From assembly GCF_000187585.1 (NCBI RefSeq), contig NZ_GL732463.1:890625-954624 (forward strand): DNA of 64,000 bases, in the 5' to 3' direction. The notes beneath the pieces are model-generated. The model was not told the DNA's origin, searched no databases, and saw nothing but the letters and a program-made list of their open reading frames with translations. Made by a program: the position numbers and the translations under genes. The stretch comes from Streptococcus peroris ATCC 700780 (GTDB taxonomy: Bacteria; Bacillota; Bacilli; Lactobacillales; Streptococcaceae). Positions 14,344 through 22,053 of this stretch are shown in pieces (positions within the stretch are counted from its first letter, which is position 1; each line of letters begins with the position of its first letter).

Positions 14344-14787
14344 CTACAGTTGCTTGTCTTTTACTTCTTCAAACCATTTTTCAAACTCTAGTCGTGGAAG
14401 CAATTCTTCATCCTTGTCGTAACGCCCTTCATAGCTATAGCGACTGTCAAGGCTGTTTTTCTGAGCATCATAAATCAACCACATTTCAGTTGGGTGCTCG
14501 CGATTATATTCTTGGCAAACATCAAGCATTAATTTTACATCCTTGACACCTTCTTTCAACAAGAGAGATTGTAAACTGGTATCAATGTGTGATTTTGTAG
14601 GTAAAAAATCATTTACTAAGTGTTTGTGTACAATATTTCCTTTAATCTTATAAAATACATTAAAACTATACAAACTGTCCGCTATGGCATAGATATATAC
14701 TTTTTCTGCGTGATTATGGACATATTCCAGCGCTAACGAAATCATACTAGCCTGAACTTCCATAAATTTATCTTCAAATTGTGTCAT
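14344..14787 (-). CDS. DUF600/YezG-like immunity protein, copy 2
   Basis: A 147-residue paralogue of the genes on both sides. N- and C-terminal thirds are nearly identical to theirs; the middle (IKGNIVHKHLVNDFLPTKS) is distinct. GGAGTTACAA precedes the ATG, and the gap to copy 1 is 9 bases. Tandem copies with a variable centre are what one expects if each neutralises a different toxin variant. Confidence 0.65.
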   Translation of the reverse strand: MTQFEDKFMEVQASMISLALEYVHNHAEKVYIYAIADSLYSFNVFYKIKGNIVHKHLVNDFLPTKSHIDTSLQSLLLKEGVKDVKLMLDVCQEYNREHPTEMWLIYDAQKNSLDSRYSYEGRYDKDEELLPRLEFEKWFEEVKDKQL

Positions 14788-14796
14788 TTGTAACTC

Positions 14797-15243
14797 CTAC
14801 AATTCCTGTGCTTTTACTTCCTCAAACCATTTTTCAAACTCTAGACGTGGAAGCAATTCTTCATCCTTGTCGTAACGCCCTTCATAGCTATAACGACTGT
14901 CAAGGCTGTTTTTCTTGGCATCATAAATCAACCACATTTCAGTTGGATGTTCGTGATTGTATTCTTGGCAGACATCAATCAATTTCTGTATGTCTTCAGC
15001 TCCGTATTCCAATAAAGCGAATGCCATATTATCGGAATCATCTATTTTATTTGTCGCAACTTCATTAACTTTGTCCATTTCGATTACAATACCATTAATC
15101 TTATAAAAAACTTTATATGACTGCAATGCTTCTTCAGAGATGCAATAAATGTATACTTTTTCTGCTTGATTTTGGACATATTCTAGTGCTAACGAAATCA
15201 TGCTAACCTGAACTTCCATGAATTTATCTTCAAATTGTGTCAT
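14797..15243 (-). CDS. DUF600/YezG-like immunity protein, copy 1
   Basis: A 148-residue member of the tandem trio, starting MTQFEDKFMEVQVSM behind AGGAGAGTAAC. The middle part (KINGIVIEMDKVNEVATNK, then DDSDNMAFALLEYG) differs from the other copies, while the last 50 residues are almost the same. It starts 19 bases after the Imm74-like gene. Predicted cytosolic immunity protein by family resemblance to YezG. Confidence 0.65.
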   Translation of the reverse strand: MTQFEDKFMEVQVSMISLALEYVQNQAEKVYIYCISEEALQSYKVFYKINGIVIEMDKVNEVATNKIDDSDNMAFALLEYGAEDIQKLIDVCQEYNHEHPTEMWLIYDAKKNSLDSRYSYEGRYDKDEELLPRLEFEKWFEEVKAQEL

Positions 15244-15262
15244 GTTACTCTCCTACTCTAAC

Positions 15263-15496
15263 TCAGATAAATTCGATCTGTATTGTTTGCTCAGTCATCA
15301 TGGAATCCACTTCCTCGACAAGTTTATCTATCTCGTTCTGTGTGATACGAATGTGGTTGTATGGTGGCTCCCAATTCTGTATACTTGACCTATATACAGT
15401 AAAACTTCCATCGGTCAACAATTCTCCCTTTGCTTTTAAAACATAACCATTTTCATAGTCAAATGTGATGATAGACCTTGTACCAGAAATTTTCAT
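15263..15496 (-). CDS. Imm74-like immunity protein
   Basis: A 77-residue protein that reads as a small beta sheet with a C-terminal helix: MKISGTRSIITFDYENGYVL, GELL, then SIQNWEPPYNHIRIT and a helix NEIDKLVEEVDSMM. The MKISGTR start and the NWEPP..I motif are the features I associate with the Imm74 family of polymorphic-toxin immunity proteins. GGAAG lies 4 bases before the ATG. It is the first gene of the unit Imm74, three DUF600 and SUKH. Confidence 0.7.
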   Translation of the reverse strand: MKISGTRSIITFDYENGYVLKAKGELLTDGSFTVYRSSIQNWEPPYNHIRITQNEIDKLVEEVDSMMTEQTIQIEFI

Positions 15497-15614
15497 TTTT
15501 CTTCCTTTTCTTATATCCCTTTTAGATTAAACTTGTAGAGCACTCATAATCTTTTTTATTTAGTGTTCAAAGATGTTAGAACTACCTTAAAAATCAATGT
15601 TAACGTTTTCCATT

Positions 15615-15623
15615 ATTATACCA
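15615..15623 (-). promoter_or_regulatory. Extended -10 promoter of the Imm74-DUF600-SUKH unit
   Basis: Minus strand TGGTATAAT, a perfect extended -10 like those of the four punctuation modules, followed by a leader of about 110 bases to ATG 15496. The palindrome CAAGCGCTTG (about 15626-15635) lies just upstream. Confidence 0.6.
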
Positions 15624-15667
15624 TACAAGCGCTTGATATGAGGGGTTTGCTAACGAAAACTAACAAA

Positions 15668-15692
15668 AAAAACACTGAGTTTTCAGTGTTCC
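15668..15692 (-). terminator. Terminator after tRNA-Arg / rplS
   Basis: Minus strand AACACTGA-aaac-TCAGTGTT followed by TTTTTTTG. It separates the conserved rplS-tRNA segment from the accessory island. Confidence 0.88.
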
Positions 15693-15728
15693 TTTTGTTT
15701 CTTTACGTTTCTTTACGCTTCTTAAAAT

Positions 15729-15799
15729 GCTCCCTGCAGGAATCGAACCTGCAACTACTCCTTAGGAGGGAGTTGTTATATCCATTGAACTAAGGGAGC
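15729..15799 (-). tRNA. tRNA-Arg (anticodon CCT)
   Basis: Cloverleaf on the minus strand: acceptor GCTCCCT / AGGGAGC, anticodon stem ACTCC/GGAGT with loop CTCCTAA (anticodon CCT), and T arm GCAGGTTCGATTCCTGC. It lies 42 bases downstream of rplS and at the right edge of the accessory island, where its 3' end faces the island. Arg tRNA genes are common integration sites, but I see no integrase or clear att repeat. Confidence 0.93.
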
Positions 15800-15841
15800 T
15801 AGAGAAAAACCCTGCCGAATGAGCAGAGTTTTATTGTCGAA

Positions 15842-16189
15842 TTAACGACGGATTTCTTTGATACGAGCAGCCTTACCTTGAAGAGCACGCAAGTAGTACA
15901 ATTTCGCACGACGTACTTTACCGTAACGAACAACCTCAATCTTTTCAACACGTGGAGTGTGGATTGGGAAGATACGTTCAACACCGACACCGTTAGAGAT
16001 TTTACGAACTGTGTAGTTTTCTGAGATGCCAGCACCTTTACGTGCAATAACAACACCTTCAAAGATCTGAACACGTTCACGGTTTCCTTCGACAACTTTC
16101 GCGTGTACACGAACAGTGTCACCAGGACGGAATGAAGGGATATCTGTACGAAGTTGACCTTCAGTCAAGCTTTGGATTAATGGATTCAT
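15842..16189 (-). CDS. rplS: 50S ribosomal protein L19
   Basis: A 115-residue L19 protein, close to the standard length. It shows [34 protein letters not shown] and [21 protein letters not shown]19 sits at the 30S-50S interface. The ATG has GGAG 6 bases upstream. The gene has its own leader with hairpins upstream and is followed by tRNA-Arg and a terminator. Confidence 0.97.
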   Translation of the reverse strand: MNPLIQSLTEGQLRTDIPSFRPGDTVRVHAKVVEGNRERVQIFEGVVIARKGAGISENYTVRKISNGVGVERIFPIHTPRVEKIEVVRYGKVRRAKLYYLRALQGKAARIKEIRR

Positions 16190-16199
16190 TTTATTCTCC

Positions 16200-16275
16200 T
16201 ATCTTTGTCAATCTTGAGGAACCTTCCTCAGCGGATAAACTGTATTTTTGTGCGTCCATTACACACAAAGTCTAG
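16200..16275 (-). promoter_or_regulatory. Structured rplS leader
   Basis: The minus-strand 5' untranslated region contains a tight hairpin TGAGGA-AGGT-TCCTCA (plus 16215-16230) and a second stem TGTGTG...CGCACA (plus about 16250-16269), just before the ribosome binding site. Autoregulatory leaders that bind L19 are known in Firmicutes; whether this is one cannot be decided by eye. Confidence 0.4.
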
Positions 16276-16307
16276 TTTATCAGATTTCTTTGAAAAAGTA
16301 AAGAAGT

Positions 16308-16637
16308 TTATAGCAGATTTGCTATAAAAAATGCAAGAAAACCAAGCAAGTAGGTTACTAGTAAATAACTAAAAAACGCCTTCTTGTCACTTAGGAGCCT
16401 TTGGAGCTCATCATTCAAAGTTGAAAAAGTCGTCAAACCGCCACAAAAACCAGTTGCAAGGACAGTATAGACTTCTTTTGACTCCACATGACTGTAAAAT
16501 AATCCAATCAAAAAACAGCCTAGAATATTAGCTATGAGAGTTCCTAGAGGTAGTACTGAACCTTGATTATAACGTGAAAAGAAATAACGCACAAGGGCAC
16601 CCAGTCCACAAGCAAGCATTAGATATAATACTACCAT
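16308..16637 (-). CDS. crcB: Fluoride channel subunit CrcB/Fluc, copy 2
   Basis: A 109-residue membrane protein with four membrane segments. It carries GTLIANILGCFLIG and the phenylalanine-box motif GFCGGLTTFSTL that lines the fluoride pore. Fluc channels are dual-topology dimers; Gram-positive species often encode two different adjacent subunits that make a heterodimer, as here. The start overlaps the end of the upstream crcB by 7 bases. Confidence 0.93.
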   Translation of the reverse strand: MVVLYLMLACGLGALVRYFFSRYNQGSVLPLGTLIANILGCFLIGLFYSHVESKEVYTVLATGFCGGLTTFSTLNDELQRLLSDKKAFFSYLLVTYLLGFLAFFIANLL

Positions 16638-17005
16638 TTCTTCCTCCCTAAAATATAGGCCAATACGAGCCCACCACCGACACTCAACACTAGATAGATA
16701 ACCAAACTGACATATCGCTCTGTGCTCATCAATCGATCAACGTCTACTATTAGACTAGAAAATGTCGTTAAACCGCCACAGAAGCCTGTTCCAAGAGCTA
16801 GAACAAGGCCTTTACTGGTTCCCTTATAAACTAGATACCCCTTTACGAGATAGACAAGACAGAAAATCCCTAGATAGTTGACAACTAATGTTCCCCAAGG
16901 GAAGTCTGGACTAGCTGGTAGCCATTTGGAAATCAGATAACGGACGAGTCCTCCTAACATACCAGCTAGAAAGATTCCTAGTGTATAGAATTGTTCTTTT
17001 TTCAT
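16631..17005 (-). CDS. crcB: Fluoride channel subunit CrcB/Fluc, copy 1
   Basis: A 124-residue four-segment membrane protein with GTLVVNYLGIFCLVYL and GTGFCGGLTTFSSL. It pairs with the gene at 16308-16637. Its ATG overlaps the chorismate mutase stop by 4 bases (ATGA), so the three genes form one operon. I see no fluoride riboswitch upstream. Confidence 0.93.
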   Translation of the reverse strand: MKKEQFYTLGIFLAGMLGGLVRYLISKWLPASPDFPWGTLVVNYLGIFCLVYLVKGYLVYKGTSKGLVLALGTGFCGGLTTFSSLIVDVDRLMSTERYVSLVIYLVLSVGGGLVLAYILGRKKW

Positions 17006-17268
17006 TTGATGTTTTTATCCTGATAATCACGCGAACGTTTGAGAATATCTGAAAAAGTCTCAACGATTGTTTCTTCGTATTTTTTATTGCTGATACGACT
17101 TCTGACTTTTTTAAAGATAAGTTCTTCTCTTTTGGTATCCAAGATTGGTTTTCCTGTAGCCTTTTTATAAGCAACTACGTCTTCAACTAGATGCATTCTT
17201 TCTTCCAACAGTTGGACGATTTGGCTATCTATTTCGTCAATTTCTTGTCTAATCTTATCTAAATCCAT
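17002..17268 (-). CDS. Chorismate mutase, AroQ type
   Basis: An 88-residue monofunctional AroQ-class mutase that converts chorismate to prephenate for Phe/Tyr synthesis. The first helix MDLDKIRQEIDEIDSQIVQL, then LLEERMHLVEDVVAYKKATG and PILDTKREE carry the active-site Arg, Lys and Glu residues. I chose the ATG at 17266-17268, with GAAGGAGACAAG just upstream; earlier starts lack a binding site. It leads the operon with the two crcB genes. Confidence 0.9.
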   Translation of the reverse strand: MDLDKIRQEIDEIDSQIVQLLEERMHLVEDVVAYKKATGKPILDTKREELIFKKVRSRISNKKYEETIVETFSDILKRSRDYQDKNIK

Positions 17269-17345
17269 CTTGTCTCCTTCTTCATTTCTGTAATGAAAAC
17301 TATAAATCCTCAAACAGTCCGAAAAACAAAACTCCTCGAAAATAA

Positions 17346-17380
17346 AAACTGTGCCAACCTTTTCCAGTCAGCACAGTCAG
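17346..17380 (-). terminator. Terminator after flavodoxin gene
   Basis: Minus strand ACTGTGC...GCACAGT stem with an AAAAGG loop region and TTTTTATTTTC tail, just after the flavodoxin stop. Confidence 0.8.
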
Positions 17381-17384
17381 AGGT

Positions 17385-17828
17385 CTATCCTACTTTAGCA
17401 GCTAACTCTTCTGCGAATTGCTCCAAGCGTTCGATATCTTCTTCTTCAGCAGAAAGATCTACTTTGACACATTCTGAACCCTTTTCAGCTCCTGTTGCGA
17501 CAAACACACGATCAAAGTCGTCAACAGCTTTACAAAATTCATCGTAGAAGGTATCACCTGAGCCAACTACTCCATAGATTTTACCATTCAAGTTGAGATC
17601 TGCTAGGTCTTCGTAGAAGTCCATCATCTCATCTGGCAATTCTCCATCACCATAAGTATAGGTCGCAACAATAGCGATATCTGCTTCTAAAAAGTCAGAA
17701 GCGTCCACAGTTGTACACTCATCAACATCGACATCTAAACCTAATTCTCTTAATTTATCTGCTACAATATCTGCGATTTCTTCGGTATTACCGGTCATGC
17801 TGGCAAATACAATTTTTGCTAATGCCAT
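17385..17828 (-). CDS. Flavodoxin
   Basis: A 147-residue short-chain flavodoxin, an FMN-binding low-potential electron carrier. The phosphate loop is SMTGNTEEIA (about residues 10-19). The FMN-flanking loops are TYTYGDGELPD (about 56-66) and GSGDTFYDEFCKAVDDF (about 89-105). It is strongly acidic, as usual. It is likely transcribed alone, with a terminator after it. Confidence 0.93.
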   Translation of the reverse strand: MALAKIVFASMTGNTEEIADIVADKLRELGLDVDVDECTTVDASDFLEADIAIVATYTYGDGELPDEMMDFYEDLADLNLNGKIYGVVGSGDTFYDEFCKAVDDFDRVFVATGAEKGSECVKVDLSAEEEDIERLEQFAEELAAKVG

Positions 17829-17897
17829 ATCGTCCTCCTCAATTAATCTTTCTCCATTATATCACATCTTTTTCATTTTAAAAATAAAAATTCTTAT

Positions 17898-17925
17898 GCT
17901 ACAATGAAATGAGAAAGAAACGAGG
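17898..17925 (+). promoter_or_regulatory. Extended -10 promoter of pde2
   Basis: TGCTACAAT (17897-17905) is followed by a short leader and CGAGG before ATG 17932. No convincing -35 element. Confidence 0.5.
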
Positions 17926-17931
17926 TTACTT

Positions 17932-18870
17932 ATGGAAATTTGTCACCAAATTTTAGAAAAAATCAAAGCATACGATACGATTATTATTCACCGTCATATG
18001 AAACCAGACCCTGATGCTCTAGGAAGTCAAATGGGACTTAAGTATTTACTTGAAAAACATTTTCCAGATAAACACATAAAGGCGGTAGGTTTTAATGAAC
18101 CTACACTTACCTGGCTAGCTAAGATGGATACTGTTGAAGATAGTGATTACCAAGGGGCCCTCGTGATTGTCTGTGATACTGCAAATACTGCACGAATTGA
18201 TGACAAACGCTATGACAAAGGTGATTACCTTATCAAAATCGATCATCATCCAAACGACGACCAGTACGGAGATCTCGCATGGGTTGATACAAACTCTAGT
18301 AGTGCGAGTGAGATGATTGCTCTTTTTGCTGAAGCTACAAATCTTGATTTATCAGACTTTGCTGCTAGATTACTATGCGCTGGAATTATTGGCGATACAG
18401 GACGTTTTCTATATCCTTCTACCTCAGTCCGTACCTTGCGTATCGCTAGTCGCTTGAGAGAGCACAATTTTGATTTTTCCGAATTAACACGGAAAATGGA
18501 TACTATCAGCTTTAAAATCGCTAAATTGCAAGGCTACGTTTACGATCACTTGGAAGTGGATGAAAATGGCGCTGCTCGTGTCACTCTTACTCAAGAAGTA
18601 TTACAAGCTTATAATGTAACTGATGCTGAAACAGCTGCCATTGTAGGTGCTCCTGGTCGCATTGATAGTGTGAGCCTTTGGGGAATCTTTGTGGAACAAG
18701 CAGATGGCCACTATCGCGTACGTCTCCGCAGTAAATTTGTCCCAATCAATGGTGTCGCAAAAGAACATGATGGTGGTGGTCATCCACTAGCAAGTGGCGC
18801 CAACTCCTACAGTTTAGAAGAAAACGAACAAATCTATCAAGAATTAAAAAACTTGGTAAAAAACTCATAA
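17932..18870 (+). CDS. pde2: DHH-DHHA1 phosphodiesterase Pde2 (pApA/oligoribonucleotide hydrolase)
   Basis: A 312-residue NrnA-like enzyme. The DHH domain has HRHMKPDPDALGSQ (about 21-34), VIVCDTANTARID (about 79-91) and KIDHHPNDDQYG (about 102-113). The DHHA1 domain ends in the substrate-binding EHDGGGHPLASG (about 278-289). In S. pneumoniae Pde2 cleaves pApA, and c-di-AMP, to AMP. It is divergent from the flavodoxin gene and followed by rpmE2. Confidence 0.92.
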   Translation: MEICHQILEKIKAYDTIIIHRHMKPDPDALGSQMGLKYLLEKHFPDKHIKAVGFNEPTLTWLAKMDTVEDSDYQGALVIVCDTANTARIDDKRYDKGDYLIKIDHHPNDDQYGDLAWVDTNSSSASEMIALFAEATNLDLSDFAARLLCAGIIGDTGRFLYPSTSVRTLRIASRLREHNFDFSELTRKMDTISFKIAKLQGYVYDHLEVDENGAARVTLTQEVLQAYNVTDAETAAIVGAPGRIDSVSLWGIFVEQADGHYRVRLRSKFVPINGVAKEHDGGGHPLASGANSYSLEENEQIYQELKNLVKNS

Positions 18871-18875
18871 AATAC

Positions 18876-18904
18876 TTGCCAAATCTTTTAATATCTGATA
18901 GACT
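18876..18904 (+). promoter_or_regulatory. Promoter of rpmE2
   Basis: TTGCCA (18876-18881), 17-base spacer, TAGACT (18899-18904) with TG two bases before the -10. It gives a leader of about 50 bases before the L31 start. Confidence 0.6.
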
Positions 18905-18962
18905 AGTAAGGTAACAATCTATGGCTCGCAAAGAGACCATGGCAGAAAGGAAATATTGCAAA

Positions 18963-19205
18963 ATGAAAAAAGATATCCATCCAGAATATCGCCCAGTTGT
19001 CTTCATGGACACTACTACTGGTTACAAATTCCTTAGCGGTTCAACAAAACGCTCTAGCGAAACAGTTGAGTTCGAAGGCGAAACTTACCCATTGATCCGT
19101 GTGGAAATTTCATCAGACTCACACCCATTCTACACTGGACGTCAAAAGTTCACTCAAGCAGATGGACGCGTGGATCGTTTCAACAAAAAATACGGTCTCA
19201 AATAA
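18963..19205 (+). CDS. rpmE2: 50S ribosomal protein L31 type B
   Basis: An 80-residue type B L31. It starts [18 protein letters not shown] and lacks the CxxC zinc pairs of type A L31, so it does not need zinc. The C-terminal FYTGRQKF and [11 protein letters not shown] are typical. The ATG at 18963 is placed by AGAAAGG upstream and by the family N-terminus; the earlier ATG at 18921 would add 14 unrelated residues. Confidence 0.95.
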   Translation: MKKDIHPEYRPVVFMDTTTGYKFLSGSTKRSSETVEFEGETYPLIRVEISSDSHPFYTGRQKFTQADGRVDRFNKKYGLK

Positions 19206-19235
19206 TCAACCGCATTACATACATAAGGTTGAACA

Positions 19236-19268
19236 AAAACAACTTCGATTCGGAGTTGTTTTTTTATT
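19236..19268 (+). terminator. Terminator after rpmE2
   Basis: AACAACTTCGATTCGGAGTTGTTTTTTTATT: stem AACAACT/AGTTGTT with T7. Confidence 0.88.
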
Positions 19269-19365
19269 GCTTTCATGAGTTTCATCGACTGACAATTTCA
19301 AGTATAGTCCCACGGGAAATACTATTTTATCTTCTCCTGCCCTTTTTTGCCCCCTACACACAAAA

Positions 19366-19414
19366 AAAGCCTGTCACACAAGCTCAAGTGCTTGATATGA
19401 CGGGCTTTTTATAA
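19366..19414 (-). terminator. Terminator after HU gene
   Basis: Minus strand AAAAAGCCCGTCATATCAAGCAC ... GTGTGACAGGCTTTTTTT hairpin, just after the HU stop. The stem has bulges but the T run is strong. Confidence 0.75.
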
Positions 19415-19419
19415 AATCA

Positions 19420-19695
19420 TTATTTAACTGCTTCTTTAAGAGCTTTACCAGCTTTGAATGCTGGAACTTTAGAAGCTTTGATTTTGATTTCTTTACCAGT
19501 TTGTGGGTTGCGGCCTTTACGAGCTGCACGTTTACGAACTTCAAAGTTACCAAAACCGATCAATTGAACTTTTTCACCAGCTGAAAGGAATTCAGTTACA
19601 GCTGCGAATACAGCGTCAACTGCTGCTGCTGAATCTTTCTTAGTCAATTCTGTAGCTTCTGCTACTTTAGCGATCAAATCTTGTTTGTTTGCCAT
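19420..19695 (-). CDS. hup: DNA-binding protein HU
   Basis: A 91-residue HU homodimer protein, the main nucleoid architectural factor. It shows [20 protein letters not shown], the [21 protein letters not shown] beta-arm with intercalating Pro (RNPQTG), and a C-terminal helix. The ATG at 19693-19695 has GGAGG upstream; an earlier in-frame start would not. It has a clean promoter at 19737-19765 and its own terminator. Confidence 0.96.
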   Translation of the reverse strand: MANKQDLIAKVAEATELTKKDSAAAVDAVFAAVTEFLSAGEKVQLIGFGNFEVRKRAARKGRNPQTGKEIKIKASKVPAFKAGKALKEAVK

Positions 19696-19736
19696 GTTAA
19701 TGAATCCTCCAAAATTATTTCTAATTAACACTTATA

Positions 19737-19765
19737 ATCATAACCTAAAATTCCTTTTAGGTCAA
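19737..19765 (-). promoter_or_regulatory. Promoter of the HU gene
   Basis: Minus strand TTGACC (plus 19760-19765), 17-base spacer, TATGAT (plus 19737-19742). Confidence 0.7.
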
Positions 19766-19803
19766 GTCAAAAAGTTCCATTTCTTTGATTTTTCTTCATT
19801 TTT

Positions 19804-20643
19804 TTAGGAATTATAGTGAATTAAGATAGCCCAAGCGTTTTCACCAGTGTGAGTTTGGATAATTGATCCTGTTTCAAGGACTGAAATTGGCTTTTCAACA
19901 TAAGGTTGAAGAACAGCTTTCATCTCATTTGCCCATTCGTTTGTACCGGCATAAGAAATACCAATCTCTGCCACCGAACGTTGTGACAGAGTCTCTACTA
20001 ACTCATCCAACCATTTCTTAAAGGTTTTGGCACCTCGTCCCTTAACAATCGGTTGAAGTTCATCATTTTTCATCTGCATGACTACACGAATATTGAGTAA
20101 CGAGCTTATTAGACCTGTTACACGACCAATGCGCCCACCCTTAACAAGGTTTTCCAAAGTAGAAACACCGATGTAGAGTTCTGTATTATTTTTTACTTCT
20201 TCTACACGTGACAAGATGGATTCTAACTCTTTTCCTTCTTGAGCTAATCTAGCCGCTTCTACTACTTGAAACTTTAATGCCTGATCCGTAAATGAGCTAT
20301 CCAAAACAGTCACATCAGCTGTTGATAGACTTGCTCCTTGGCGAGCTGCTTCTACAGTCCCTGACAAAGCATGAGACATGTGAATAGCTAAAATCTGACT
20401 ACCGTCTTTACCCAAATCATCAAAAATTTCTGCAAAAAGTCCCACAGGTGGTTGACTAGTCTTAGGAAGATTTTTACTTGCTTGCATCAAGCGAAGAAAT
20501 TCTCCCTCTTCAAGATCTGCATCTGAATAAAGGACACTATCAATCATTACAGATAGAGGAACAATAGTAATATCTAATTCTTTAACCACTTCTGGTTCTA
20601 TGGTAACAGACGAATCCGTTACAATTTTTACTTTTGTCATCAT
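19804..20643 (-). CDS. DegV family fatty-acid-binding protein
   Basis: A 279-residue DegV protein. DegV/FakB proteins bind a fatty acid for phosphorylation by FakA. The signature elements are [14 protein letters not shown] (about 7-20), [10 protein letters not shown] (about 61-70), [13 protein letters not shown] (about 86-98), and GGRIGR ... [10 protein letters not shown] (about 168-188). Which fatty acid it prefers cannot be read. Two adjacent ATGs (20638-20643) are possible starts; the upstream GAAAG is a weak site. Confidence 0.9.
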   Translation of the reverse strand: MMTKVKIVTDSSVTIEPEVVKELDITIVPLSVMIDSVLYSDADLEEGEFLRLMQASKNLPKTSQPPVGLFAEIFDDLGKDGSQILAIHMSHALSGTVEAARQGASLSTADVTVLDSSFTDQALKFQVVEAARLAQEGKELESILSRVEEVKNNTELYIGVSTLENLVKGGRIGRVTGLISSLLNIRVVMQMKNDELQPIVKGRGAKTFKKWLDELVETLSQRSVAEIGISYAGTNEWANEMKAVLQPYVEKPISVLETGSIIQTHTGENAWAILIHYNS

Positions 20644-20779
20644 TCAAATCTTTCTATTTTTACATATTGTAATTATTCAACTTTACTATAACAATTATAT
20701 CAAAAAAAATAAAAAATTCACACTCTACTTATCTATTTTAATTACTTATTCTATAATTATTCTTTCGAAGTGTTTCCCA

Positions 20780-20812
20780 AAAAAATAATCGCCTGTTTAA
20801 GGGCGATTACAA
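20780..20812 (-). terminator. Terminator after the TPR gene
   Basis: Minus strand AATCGCC-cttaaaca-GGCGATT followed by ATTTTTTTGGG. Confidence 0.85.
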
Positions 20813-20820
20813 TCAATATC

Positions 20821-22053
20821 TTAGAGTAAATGATCATATAATTCCTGCATTTGCATATCGTCTGGTACTAAGTGAAGATAAATTTGGATGTATTCTTTTG
20901 CCTCTTCTAGCTTACCTAGTTCTCTGAGTAAATAGATAAATTGTTCCAAAAATTCTGGATTATCCTTGAGTTCAGGAACAAGTTTCTCATATAGATCGTA
21001 TGCTGCATCTAACTCTTCTGTCTCTTGGTAGCTTCTTGCAATTATCCATTTCGTTAAAAGATTTTCAGGTTCATACGTTTCTAAAGCTAGAATATCTTCG
21101 TATCTTTCTTGTTCTTGGTAGATGGTAGCTAAGCGTAGCAAAATTTCTTCCTGGTCATCAGCATTCTCTTGTGCTTGTAGTAGATATGCTTCTGCTTGTT
21201 CCGGTTGATGCAATTCATAAGATAGCTGAGATGCAAGGAGTAAAAGCCGAGTTTCAAAGGGATTTTTTGACAAGCCCTGTTGAGCTATTTTAAGAGCCTC
21301 TTCTGTCTGATGTTCTTTATGGAGTGCCTGACTATAGCCGTATTCATATCCTTCAAAATCTGGAGAAATCGTATCTAACTGTTTAAAGTATAAGGTTGCT
21401 TTTTGATAGTCCTCTTGGTCGAAATAGATACTTGCAAGCTCAAATGCTGTTTGGTCATCATATTCTAACTCTAGGGATTTTTCTAAAAATTCTATTGCAG
21501 ATTCAAAATTACCTAAACGTGCATAAGCAAGACCAATTCTCTGATAGGTCGAAATTCCAGTTTGATCGTAGATAACTCGATTATCTAATTGAGCATAGCC
21601 CTTAATGGCTTCTATATCGTTTCCTAGCTCGCTGTCTAGTTCAGCCAGTCCAAATATCAAGAGAGGATCATCAGAGTAGCTACGAGCTTCTAAGAGCTTC
21701 TCACGCGCAACATCAGTCAATCCTTCCATCTGATATAAATCTGCTTTTAAGGCAAGTGCTGATACATACCATTCGCTTTCTGGACCGATATTTTCTAAAT
21801 AATCAAAAGCCTCCTCAATCAATCCATCCTCACCAGCTATTGCAGCTAGATTGATGTATACTTCTGGAAATTTTGGTGCTAGTTTCTCGTAGATTTGTGC
21901 TGCCTGAGGATAGAAGCCGATCCCTTCTAGATATGCAGCCAGTTCCAAAAGAACATTATCTGAATCTTCTTTTAGCGCCTTTTGAAAAAAAGAATCTGCA
22001 CTTGATAAGTCTTGTTGTTCTAAAGCCTCAAGCATCTGTTGACTATTATTCAC
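20821..22053 (-). CDS. Tetratricopeptide repeat protein
   Basis: A 410-residue cytosolic helical-repeat protein made of about ten TPR units, for example YQRIGLAYARLGNFESAIEF and ATLYFKQLD. No catalytic motif is present, so it is a scaffold or partner-binding protein. The start is the GTG at 22051-22053, with GAGGAG 7 bases upstream; it overlaps the end of the AI-2E-family gene by 8 bases, so the two are translationally coupled. Streptococcal relatives have no assigned role. Strongly acidic. Confidence 0.85.
   Translation of the reverse strand: MNNSQQMLEALEQQDLSSADSFFQKALKEDSDNVLLELAAYLEGIGFYPQAAQIYEKLAPKFPEVYINLAAIAGEDGLIEEAFDYLENIGPESEWYVSALALKADLYQMEGLTDVAREKLLEARSYSDDPLLIFGLAELDSELGNDIEAIKGYAQLDNRVIYDQTGISTYQRIGLAYARLGNFESAIEFLEKSLELEYDDQTAFELASIYFDQEDYQKATLYFKQLDTISPDFEGYEYGYSQALHKEHQTEEALKIAQQGLSKNPFETRLLLLASQLSYELHQPEQAEAYLLQAQENADDQEEILLRLATIYQEQERYEDILALETYEPENLLTKWIIARSYQETEELDAAYDLYEKLVPELKDNPEFLEQFIYLLRELGKLEEAKEYIQIYLHLVPDDMQMQELYDHLL

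Noticed and set aside
13888-15243. Tandem DNA repeats suggestive of a CRISPR or satellite array
   Set aside because: The repeats are three paralogous coding genes of about 450 bases; there are no short regular repeats with unique spacers. No CRISPR array is seen anywhere in the window.
15600-15730. Possible phage or ICE attachment site with repeated tttctttacg motif next to tRNA-Arg
   Set aside because: The motif is a short local duplication; I found no matching copy at the other island boundary and no integrase gene. Kept only as a boundary observation.
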